Positions 1 through 5,145 of a stretch of DNA of 5,145 nucleotides are shown here, in pieces. Location: positions 1 through 5,145 of the forward strand of contig JAEZOB010000077.1 in assembly GCA_023414355.1 (NCBI GenBank), given 5' to 3'. A program made the position numbers and the translations under genes. Source of the DNA: Bacillota bacterium. Lineage in GTDB: Bacteria > Bacillota > Clostridia > Lachnospirales > Lachnospiraceae. The notes under the pieces were generated by a model. That model saw nothing but the letters and a program-made list of their open reading frames with translations, was not told the origin of the DNA and did not search any database. The first letter of the stretch is position 1; each line of letters begins with the position of its first letter.

Positions 1-215
1 TTCCGAAACTGAGCGCCGCCAAAGGGCGAACGTAGTGAGCCTGAAGCAGTGGAGCGCAGCGGAACTGCGGAACACCGGCCTAGCGCAGCGACGGACGGTG
101 CGAATAGGCCTGTGGCGGATGAAGCGATGCGGAGGAAACTTGCGAAACGAGCACTGGGAGCACCAGCGAACCAGCGCGACGATTGAGCCAGCAGACGATC
201 GCCTGGACCTTATGA
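1..215. other. GC-rich low-complexity non-coding stretch with a stem-loop
   Basis: No recognisable gene is seen here. The sequence is rich in short words such as GAGCG, AGCGA, GCGAA and GCGGA. One + frame (from base 2) stays open, but its translation is basic, low in complexity and like no family I know. The other frames I read through are interrupted. An imperfect stem-loop lies at 73-114: CAC pairs with GTG, GGCCTA (77-82) pairs with TAGGCC (105-110), and CGCA (84-87) pairs with TGCG (99-102). The composition differs from the AT-richer bases that follow. I infer a dispersed intergenic repeat or degenerate element. A structured RNA is possible but matches no class I can name. Confidence 0.35.
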
Positions 216-230
216 GACCAACCTTCTTAT

Positions 231-272
231 TCAATTACACTTGCTCAATTACACTAACTCAAATACGCTTGC
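231..272. repeat. Three-unit 14-bp tandem direct repeat
   Basis: Three adjacent 14-base units can be read: TCAATTACACTTGC (231-244), TCAATTACACTAAC (245-258) and TCAAATACGCTTGC (259-272). Units 1 and 2 share their first ten bases exactly. Unit 3 differs from unit 1 at two positions. The stretch is AT-rich and sits at the border between the GC-rich stretch on its left and the efflux-gene remnant on its right. It could be slipped-strand duplication in neutral sequence, or regularly spaced binding sites. The sequence does not decide between these. Confidence 0.7.
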
Positions 273-279
273 TAAAGTT
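262..279 (+). repeat. 18-bp exact repeat, upstream copy
   Basis: AATACGCTTGCTAAAGTT is identical to bases 3001-3018 inside the solute-binding-protein gene. This copy begins within the third unit of the 14-bp tandem repeat and ends at the edge of the MATE-like remnant. Read in the frame that enters the remnant, it encodes IRLLKF, the same peptide as the other copy. The flanks on either side do not match. Confidence 0.8.
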
Positions 280-536
280 TTTTCTGCGCATCTGCGCACT
301 GGAACAGTCGGCAACGGCGCTGCACATCGTTTCCTCCAGTGCGCTCCCGGGGGCACCGGGAACACCAGGATCCCCTTTTTCATCTACTTTTCAGCATGTG
401 GGGAGTACGACTTTCGCTGGCTTATCTGTTCATCCATCCCCTGAACATGGGCATCCAGGGCGCGGACCTGTTTGTAAGAGCCAGCCTGACATATCTCTAT
501 TTCCGCAGGGAGCCATGGGCCGCCAGGAGCCCCTAG
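278..536 (+). pseudogene. Decayed 3' end of a MATE-family multidrug efflux gene
   Basis: Three successive reading frames together spell the C-terminal part of a MATE (NorM/DinF-type) drug/cation antiporter. Frame 2 (278-355) gives LRICALEQSATALHIVSSSA followed by LPGA. Frame 1 (358-393) gives GNTRIPFFIYFS. Frame 3 (396-533) gives MWGVRLSLAYLF, then GIQGADLFVRASLTYLYF, ending at TAG (534-536). Joined, they match the family pattern LRGAGDTR-P, then WG-R-PLAY, then a D--VRA segment and a final R--G-W. Two extra bases (or one lost) near 356-357 and again near 394-395 break the frame. About seven residues seem to be missing after GIQG, where the family usually has G-W. Only the last 85 or so codons of a family of about 450 residues remain, with no start, so it cannot be functional. 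The assignment rests on motif recall, not on an alignment. Confidence 0.62.
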
Positions 537-588
537 GGTCATACAGGGAATACGAGTTTCCAGCCAAATCACCCCTTCTCTGCTAAAA

Positions 589-611
589 TTTTGTACTAAG
601 GAGATACAAAA
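589..611. promoter_or_regulatory. Inverted repeat just upstream of the -35 box
   Basis: TTTTGTA (589-595) and TACAAAA (605-611) form perfect 7-bp arms around a 9-base centre. The repeat ends 5 bases before the -35 hexamer of the binding-protein promoter, a position suitable for an activator or repressor site. An AAGGAG within it (598-603) is not followed by a start codon at usable spacing. Function is inferred from position only. It might also be a weak stem at the end of the decayed upstream gene. Confidence 0.4.
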
Positions 612-616
612 ACCAA

Positions 617-645
617 TTGAAAACATTGTTACAATACTCTATAAT
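617..645 (+). promoter_or_regulatory. Sigma-A/sigma-70-type promoter of the transporter locus
   Basis: TTGAAA (617-622) and TATAAT (640-645) are separated by exactly 17 bases. The -10 box is a perfect consensus and the -35 box has one mismatch. Transcription should start near 652, giving a leader of about 46 bases before the chosen start codon at 698. No other promoter of this quality was seen upstream of the binding protein. High transcription fits the abundance usually needed for a solute-binding protein. Confidence 0.85.
625..635. promoter_or_regulatory. Small palindrome in the promoter spacer, possible operator
   Basis: ATTGTTACAAT has 5-bp arms (ATTGT/ACAAT) around a single T and lies wholly between the -35 and -10 boxes. 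A repressor bound there would block RNA polymerase. The arms are short and the local sequence is AT-rich, so chance is a real alternative. No regulator gene is visible in the window to match it. Confidence 0.35.
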
Positions 646-684
646 GAAAATACTATGACACGATACAGTCATGGAAAAAGAGGT

Positions 685-690
685 AAGGAG
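685..690 (+). promoter_or_regulatory. Ribosome binding site that fixes the binding-protein start
   Basis: AAGGAG lies 7 bases before ATG 698. It also lies inside the reading frame opened by the earlier in-frame ATG at 671, which has no comparable site in front of it. The translation from 698 begins directly with a normal signal peptide (MRRIIAW), so 698 is the better start. Confidence 0.88.
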
Positions 691-697
691 TGGTACC

Positions 698-3085
698 ATG
701 AGGAGAATCATCGCATGGATGATGGCCATCGCCATGCTCACGGGAGTGGGCGTTGTCGCGCAGGCTGAGGAAGCACCAACCTATACGTATAACACGTATA
801 TGGCATCATCCCCCATCAACTGGAATCCACATGCATGGGAAATGAGCAATGAAAGCGACCTGATGACCTTTATCGAGGCTCCCCTGGTTGACCTAACCAT
901 CGGGGAGGACGGCGTCACTTTCGCTTGGACGTATGAACTTGCCACCGCCGTCACAGACATCACCGCAACCTTCGCTGACAAGGAAAAGTGGGGCATTGCT
1001 CCCGACGCCACCGAGCGGCGCGTGTTTCAGGTGGATCTGCGCGAAGGCGCAACCTGGGCTGACGGTACCCCCATCAATGCCGACACGTATGTCTACTCCA
1101 TGAAGGCTCTTCTGGACCCCGCCATGAAGAATTACCGCTCCAACAACTATATCAGCGGCGAGTCCGCTTTGAAGAACGCCAGCGGTTACTTCAACAACGA
1201 CAAAGTGGGCCAGAACATCTACGCCCCCGTGTACAACGGCACCGGGTATGAAGATGTGGCTGACGCCGACATGCTCTTCAACATCGGCGAAACCGTCGGT
1301 TTCTTTGGCGCTCCTATGAGTGATTACTACACCGAGGAGTACATGGCTTACTTCAAGGACGCAGACGGCAACGACCTGTACGCCAAGTACAAGGATCAGG
1401 CCGACTATCTGCCCCTTACCGATGAACTGAAAAAAGACTTGCTGACCATTGCTTCCAACTTTGGCGATGCCCGCGAAGAAGCATACAAGGAATTCTGCTT
1501 CTACGTCACCGGCCAATATAAGGAAGTGTCTTGGGAGGAAGTTGGCCTTATCAAGACCGGCGACTACCAATTCATCTACATCTCCGAAAACCCGGTTTCC
1601 CTGTTCAACATTCTGACCAGCTTCACCAGCAACTGGATCGTTTACGAGCCTCTGTATGAAGCCGGCAAAGAGACTAAGGAAAACCTGGTTGCCACCAACT
1701 ACGGCACCAGCGCGGAAACCTACATGTCCTCCGGTCCCTACAAGCTTGTCAGCTTTGAGAAAGATAAACAGCTTGTTCTGGAGCGCAACGAGAAGTGGTT
1801 TGGCTACAGCGATCCGGCTCACGAAGGCCAGTACATGGCCACTGGCGTCAAGATCGACATCATCCCCGATCACAACACCGCTTTGCAGCTGTTCAACCAG
1901 GGCAAGCTGGACCTCGTGGAGCTCACCAGTGAAGATTTGGCCATCTACCGCATGTCCGATTACCTGCGTAAGACGGACGAGACCTATACCTTCCGCTGGA
2001 TTTTTGCCACCAGCCTCAATTCCCTGAAGTCCCTGGAAGATGAGGCCAACGACGGCGCCAACAAGCGTGTGCTGTCCTACGACGATTTCCGTAAGGCCAT
2101 CTCCCTGAGCATGGACCGCGCGAACTTCGTAGCTCAGGCTTCCGCCGGCTTCAAGCCTGCTTACTACCTGCTCAACTACCTGTACTATACCGACATTGAA
2201 AACAATCCCAATTCCCAGTACCGCAACACCAAGGAAGCCAAGGAAGCCGTCCTCAACCTGTACGGCATGACCTACGGCGAGGGCACTCCCTATGCCACCA
2301 TCGATGACGCATTCAACGCCGTCACCGGTTACGACGTGGAAGAAGCCCGCAAGCTCTTCCAGAGCGTGTATGAGCAGGCCATCAAAGATGGCAACTACAC
2401 CGAAGGCCAGGAAGTGCACATCACCTGCATGGCCTCTGCCTCCGATGCCCCCCTCGCCGACGACATCAAGCAGCAGGATCTTTTGAATCAGTATGTCACC
2501 GAAGCCACCAAGGGCACCGGCTTTGAAGGCAAGATCACCTTTACCTTCAAGACCGGCTCCAAGACCCGCTATGACGATGTGGCCGCCGGCAAGGTGGAAA
2601 TGATTCGCGGCGCGTGGGGTGGCGCGGCCTTCTACCCCTTCAGCACCATCCAGGTGTACACCGACACCGCCTATATGGGCGGCCTGGCCTTGATCCACGA
2701 GAGCAACGGCTGGGATCCCACCAAGGAAAAGGTTTCCGTCACTTACGATTTTAACAAGGACGGGACTGCCGAGACGGTTGAGAAGTCATTCGAAGAATGG
2801 GCCCAGACCATCAACGGCGGCGGCGAATATGCCGGCGACGAGTTTGTGGATATCAAGCTGGCGGTTCTTTCCCAGGTTGAAACCGGCATCCTCCGCGCCT
2901 ACCAGTGCATCCCCTGGGGCACCTCCACCGTTTGCGACCTGTATTCTCAGCGGCTGGAGTGGGCCACGCTGGATTACAACATCATGTACGCTTACGGCGG
3001 AATACGCTTGCTAAAGTTCACCCAGAGCGACAAGGAATGGGCTGAATACGTAGCTTCCCAGGGCGGCACGCTGAACTACGAATAA
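698..3085 (+). CDS. Large ABC transporter substrate-binding protein, family 5 (peptide/OppA-like)
   Basis: This is the extracytoplasmic receptor of an Opp/Dpp-type ABC importer. It should bind the substrate outside the membrane and deliver it to the OppB/OppC permeases encoded next. The start at 698 gives 795 residues. Residues 1-23 are a Sec signal peptide: MRRIIAW, then a hydrophobic core, then AQA before EE (signal peptidase I). There is no lipobox cysteine, although many Gram-positive receptors of this type are lipoproteins. Family signatures are WADGTP at residues 120-125 and SSGPYKLV from residue 344, with ERNEKWFGY at 362-370. Common members have about 500-600 residues. Part of the excess is an acidic, tyrosine-rich stretch at roughly 160-300, between the two signatures. 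The tail reads EYVASQGGTLNYE. Codons are strongly C-ending (GCC, ATC, AAC), which fits high expression. The substrate cannot be told: peptides are most common, but this family also binds other solutes. Confidence 0.93.
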   Translation: MRRIIAWMMAIAMLTGVGVVAQAEEAPTYTYNTYMASSPINWNPHAWEMSNESDLMTFIEAPLVDLTIGEDGVTFAWTYELATAVTDITATFADKEKWGIAPDATERRVFQVDLREGATWADGTPINADTYVYSMKALLDPAMKNYRSNNYISGESALKNASGYFNNDKVGQNIYAPVYNGTGYEDVADADMLFNIGETVGFFGAPMSDYYTEEYMAYFKDADGNDLYAKYKDQADYLPLTDELKKDLLTIASNFGDAREEAYKEFCFYVTGQYKEVSWEEVGLIKTGDYQFIYISENPVSLFNILTSFTSNWIVYEPLYEAGKETKENLVATNYGTSAETYMSSGPYKLVSFEKDKQLVLERNEKWFGYSDPAHEGQYMATGVKIDIIPDHNTALQLFNQGKLDLVELTSEDLAIYRMSDYLRKTDETYTFRWIFATSLNSLKSLEDEANDGANKRVLSYDDFRKAISLSMDRANFVAQASAGFKPAYYLLNYLYYTDIENNPNSQYRNTKEAKEAVLNLYGMTYGEGTPYATIDDAFNAVTGYDVEEARKLFQSVYEQAIKDGNYTEGQEVHITCMASASDAPLADDIKQQDLLNQYVTEATKGTGFEGKITFTFKTGSKTRYDDVAAGKVEMIRGAWGGAAFYPFSTIQVYTDTAYMGGLALIHESNGWDPTKEKVSVTYDFNKDGTAETVEKSFEEWAQTINGGGEYAGDEFVDIKLAVLSQVETGILRAYQCIPWGTSTVCDLYSQRLEWATLDYNIMYAYGGIRLLKFTQSDKEWAEYVASQGGTLNYE
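3001..3018 (+). repeat. 18-bp exact repeat, copy inside the binding-protein gene
   Basis: This is the second copy of AATACGCTTGCTAAAGTT (first at 262-279). It encodes the IRLLKF of YGGIRLLKFTQ near the protein's C-terminus. Its ATA and CTA codons are unlike the gene's usual ATC and CTG codons, so these few bases look foreign within their surroundings. Confidence 0.8.
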
Positions 3086-3115
3086 TTTCCTATAAATTGT
3101 CATCCAAATAGCGGC

Positions 3116-3160
3116 ATTCGCTCGCTCCGAAAGCGAACGCTTTCGGAGCGAGCGGATTTT
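3116..3160 (+). terminator. Strong stem-loop after the binding-protein gene (partial terminator or RNA stabiliser)
   Basis: CGCTCGCTCCGAAAGCG (3119-3135) pairs perfectly with CGCTTTCGGAGCGAGCG (3138-3154). The innermost G-C pair probably opens, leaving a GAAC loop. A U-G, a U-A and an A-U pair (3116-3118 with 3155-3157) lengthen the stem to about 20 bp. Only a short T run (3157-3160) follows, so termination may be incomplete. The stem starts 30 bases after the stop codon at 3085. In such operons a stem here commonly protects the receptor mRNA and lowers permease expression. That role is inferred. Confidence 0.75.
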
Positions 3161-3181
3161 CGTTCTCGGGCTCAGCATCCG

Positions 3182-3201
3182 TGCCGTTTTCCGGCATTTT
3201 T
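3182..3201 (+). terminator. Second small terminator-like hairpin before the permease gene
   Basis: TGCCG (3182-3186) pairs with CGGCA (3192-3196) around the loop TTTTC, and TTTTT (3197-3201) follows directly. The stem is only 5 bp, so alone it would be weak. Together with the larger stem 25 bases upstream it could make read-through into the permease genes partial. Confidence 0.5.
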
Positions 3202-3203
3202 GC

Positions 3204-3218
3204 TTTGTCCTGGACAAA
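3204..3218. promoter_or_regulatory. Perfect 15-bp palindrome before the OppB-type gene
   Basis: TTTGTCC and GGACAAA flank a single T, giving perfect 7-bp arms. The site ends 25 bases before the chosen permease start (3244). The single-base centre favours a protein-binding operator over an RNA hairpin, though a 6-bp stem with a CTG loop could form. I see no convincing promoter next to it, so it may instead be a third element of the read-through control region. Confidence 0.45.
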
Positions 3219-3243
3219 TATGGAAAGTTGGGATTGTAGCCGT

Positions 3244-4209
3244 ATGTATATGTTCAAGTATGTTCTAAAAAGAGTTGGCCTGATGATCTTGACCTTCTTT
3301 ATCATCATGGTCATCTGCTTCACGCTCATCAAGCTTTTGCAGCCTGAAGCGCCCATGATGGGAAATCAGGCGATTCTGGAAGCCGCGCGGCGCGAAGCAC
3401 TGGGTTACAACAAACCCATTATGGTGCAGTTTGGCATCTATTTGAATAACGTGTTGACCCGGTTCGATTGGGGCACCTCCTGGAAAATCGACTATATGAC
3501 CAACGTAAGCACCGTGATAGCGAGCCGACTGCCTCCCACGGTCATACTGAATGCCTTTTCACTTCTGATATCAATTCCTTTGGGTATTGCCCTTGGCATC
3601 TATGCTGCTCTTAAGAAAAACCGCTGGCAGGATCATGTGACCTCCACATTGATCATGGTTTTCATATCCGTGCCAAGCTTTGTCTACGCATATCTGGTGC
3701 AGTACTTTTTAGGTTTTAAACTGGGTTTGTTCCCTGTGGTCATCTCCTCCTTATATGACGCCGGCGGAAGCTGGCTGTCGGGCAAGATGCTCCATTCCAT
3801 GGTGCTGCCCGTATTAGCGCTTTCCTTTGGTACAATTGCAGAGCTTGGCAGGTTTGTCCGCGCCGAGTTGACAGAAGCGCTGACCAGCGATTATATGCTT
3901 CTTGCCCGTACAAAAGGCCTTACAAATGGTCAGGCTACTGTACGCCATGCACTAAAAAACAGTATGGTTCCTGTACTGCCTACCATCATCGGCATGGTCG
4001 TAGGCGTCCTGAGCGGTTCTATGATTATTGAATCCATATTTGCCATCAATGGCATCGGCAAATTATACATACAATCCATAAAAATGCTGGACTACGACTT
4101 GTTCGTCGGTACGAGCATGTTCTATACCATCATTACTCTTACTTCCATGATCGTGATCGATTTAAGCTACGGGTTCCTGGATCCCCGGGTAAGAATGGGG
4201 GCGAAATAA
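3244..4209 (+). CDS. oppB: ABC transporter permease, OppB/DppB type
   Basis: This is one of the two membrane-spanning subunits of the importer. From ATG 3244 it has 321 residues, normal for the family. Six membrane segments lie near residues 11-30, 100-123, 133-156, 186-205, 240-265 and 290-312. After the first comes the long external loop with DWGTSWK (75-81), matching the D-G-S motif of OppB proteins. The cytoplasmic ATPase-docking (EAA) loop starts at D216, reading DYMLLARTKGL then RHALKNSMVPVLP. The C-terminus is DPRVRMGAK, typical of the family. The frame is open further upstream (GTG 3181, ATG 3220), but those starts overlap the intergenic stem-loops and add no conserved sequence. ATG 3250 is a close alternative to 3244; a weak GGGA lies 10 bases before 3244. 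Codons are more mixed (TTA, ATA, CTT) than in the binding protein, suggesting lower expression. The symbol denotes the subunit type, since dppB is equally possible. Confidence 0.92.
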   Translation: MYMFKYVLKRVGLMILTFFIIMVICFTLIKLLQPEAPMMGNQAILEAARREALGYNKPIMVQFGIYLNNVLTRFDWGTSWKIDYMTNVSTVIASRLPPTVILNAFSLLISIPLGIALGIYAALKKNRWQDHVTSTLIMVFISVPSFVYAYLVQYFLGFKLGLFPVVISSLYDAGGSWLSGKMLHSMVLPVLALSFGTIAELGRFVRAELTEALTSDYMLLARTKGLTNGQATVRHALKNSMVPVLPTIIGMVVGVLSGSMIIESIFAINGIGKLYIQSIKMLDYDLFVGTSMFYTIITLTSMIVIDLSYGFLDPRVRMGAK

Positions 4210-4210
4210 G

Positions 4211-5145
4211 ATGAGCAGCCAAATGGGCAAAATTTATCCCGATATCCCAAAGGAAAAACTTCAGTTTGCGCAAATAGATAAGCAGCTGCATGACGCTAAA
4301 TTTACGGTCAAGCCTATCGGTTACTTCAAGGACGCATGGCTGCGCTTCAAAAAGAACAAAAGTTCTCTTGCGGCATCTGTCATCATCCTGCTCATCGCGT
4401 TATTTGCCATCATTGTCCCCTATATCAGCCCGTATACCATTTCCGATTACGACGGCGTCTATGCCAAAATGCGGCCGAAGACCAATTTTTTAGGCGGCCT
4501 GGGGATCATGGACGGTACCTATTTAAAGGTGCTCAATGACAAGTACTATATTTATCTGCACGGCATTGGCATCGGTGTCGCCGATACCGACGGAAACGGC
4601 CGCACATGGCAGCAGGGGCTCGAAAACGAAATGACCCCCATCCGCACCGAAGGCGATGTCTACAAGTCGGCCGGCAAGGAATACCGAGACACTCAGGTAG
4701 ACAGTTATTTTGAGGTGGGCTTCGAATACCTGACTGTCACAAAGGCCGACTTGGAAAAGCTTCTTGCCTGGCAGGAGGAATCCGGCCTCCAGGTGGTCTA
4801 CCCCATGGTGGACATCAACAGCAAGTGGTGCGATTCCTATAACCAGGGCGATGGGAACTATTGGTACCGCCATTCTTCCAACGGCACGCCCTTGGATCAA
4901 AAGGGCAAAAAAATGACGTTGGAAAACGTAATGGCGACGGGGCTTGTGGACAACTATCTGCGGGACGCTCAAGGCAATATCATGTATTACATGCCCAAGG
5001 ACAAGAACATGCTCATGATCCGTGTGCTGTATTACAATTACTATCAATACTTGCACGGCAGCGAGCCGCTCCACTTCTTCGGCACGGACGCCCAGGGATA
5101 CGATATCCTTACGCGCCTGGCGTATGGCGTACGCCTGTCGCTCCT
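4211..5145 (+). CDS. oppC: ABC transporter permease, OppC type with a large external insertion (3' end outside window)
   Basis: This is the second membrane subunit, pairing with the OppB-type protein. It starts one base after the OppB stop, with GGGGG 9 bases before ATG 4211, so translational coupling is likely. The visible part is 311 codons plus two bases, without a stop. Residues 1-50 are cytoplasmic and end in the basic RFKKNK. The first membrane segment spans about 52-72 (LAASVIILLIALFAIIVPYI). Residues about 76-285 form a soluble, aromatic-rich region with DTDGNG (125-130). Then comes the OppC hallmark HFFGTDAQGYDILTRLAYG, with F290, G291, T292 and D293. In classical OppC proteins only a few tens of residues separate the first segment from FGTD, so about 170 are extra. 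The second and later membrane segments and the EAA loop lie beyond the window. The insertion must be on the outer face, where the binding protein docks. The symbol denotes subunit type only; dppC is possible. Confidence 0.9.
   Translation, partial: MSSQMGKIYPDIPKEKLQFAQIDKQLHDAKFTVKPIGYFKDAWLRFKKNKSSLAASVIILLIALFAIIVPYISPYTISDYDGVYAKMRPKTNFLGGLGIMDGTYLKVLNDKYYIYLHGIGIGVADTDGNGRTWQQGLENEMTPIRTEGDVYKSAGKEYRDTQVDSYFEVGFEYLTVTKADLEKLLAWQEESGLQVVYPMVDINSKWCDSYNQGDGNYWYRHSSNGTPLDQKGKKMTLENVMATGLVDNYLRDAQGNIMYYMPKDKNMLMIRVLYYNYYQYLHGSEPLHFFGTDAQGYDILTRLAYGVRLSL

Noticed and set aside
345..380. Possible terminator (TCCCGG/CCGGGA stem, or GGGA/TCCC followed by TTTTT)
   Set aside because: The stems are only 6 and 4 bp, the better stem has no T run after it, and the bases are explained as the LRGAGDTR-P region of the MATE remnant.
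35..586. Plus-strand open frame of 183 codons as a real gene
   Set aside because: It runs through low-complexity sequence, one segment of the MATE remnant, and then out of frame over the rest of it. No ribosome binding site precedes it and the composition changes along its length.
384..626. Minus-strand open frame of 80 codons
   Set aside because: It is antisense to the MATE-like remnant, with no recognised motif and no clear ribosome binding site.
671..697. Earlier in-frame ATG as start of the binding protein
   Set aside because: It has no ribosome binding site in front. It would place nine charged residues before the signal peptide and would bury the AAGGAG that serves ATG 698.
893..2698. 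Minus-strand open frame of 601 codons opposite the binding-protein gene
   Set aside because: Its translation is a monotonous Gly/Val/His/Ile-rich string, expected from the antisense of C-ending codons. The + strand gene has a signal peptide, family motifs, a promoter and a ribosome binding site.
3181..3243. GTG 3181 or ATG 3220 as start of the OppB-type permease
   Set aside because: The added residues are unlike OppB N-termini and overlap the hairpin and palindrome. Starting at 3244 or 3250 gives the usual short basic N-terminus before the first membrane segment.
4523..5074. Minus-strand open frame of 183 codons opposite the OppC-type gene
   Set aside because: It is valine- and histidine-rich antisense of a convincing + strand gene and has no motif of its own.
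1..5145. CRISPR array, tRNA, rRNA, insertion sequence or phage gene
   Set aside because: No regularly spaced repeats with unique spacers, no cloverleaf or rRNA-like sequence, and no transposase or integrase motifs were seen on either strand.

Overview
This window most likely comes from a Bacillota (Clostridia-like) chromosome of moderate GC. The grounds are a strong AAGGAG ribosome binding site, a textbook sigma-A-type promoter, C-ending codons in the highly expressed gene, and a typical ABC importer layout. No species can be named from the sequence alone.

The right-hand 4.5 kb is the start of an oligopeptide/dipeptide-type (Opp/Dpp) ABC import locus, all on the + strand. A consensus promoter (TTGAAA-N17-TATAAT, 617-645) drives a large family 5 extracellular solute-binding protein (698-3085, 795 aa) that has a Sec signal peptide but no lipobox. 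A 158-base gap holding three successive inverted repeats separates it from an OppB-type permease (3244-4209). One base after that stop codon an OppC-type permease begins (4211) and runs off the window. The ATPases (OppD/OppF type) are not in view and would be expected downstream, if they are local. The binding protein captures the substrate outside the membrane, and OppB and OppC form the membrane channel. The intergenic stem-loops would let the binding protein be made in excess over the permeases.

Two parts of the transporter are larger than usual. The binding protein is roughly 250 residues longer than common members of its family. The OppC-type permease carries about 210 extra-membrane residues between its first membrane segment and its conserved FGTD motif, where classical OppC proteins have only a few tens of residues.

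The left-hand 670 bases contain no intact gene. Bases 1-215 are GC-rich, low-complexity sequence with GAGCG/AGCGA words. Bases 231-272 are a three-unit 14-bp tandem repeat. Bases 278-536 are the decayed 3' end of a MATE-family efflux gene, readable only through two frameshifts. An 18-bp sequence at 262-279, beside this remnant, recurs exactly inside the binding-protein gene at 3001-3018, in the same translation phase.
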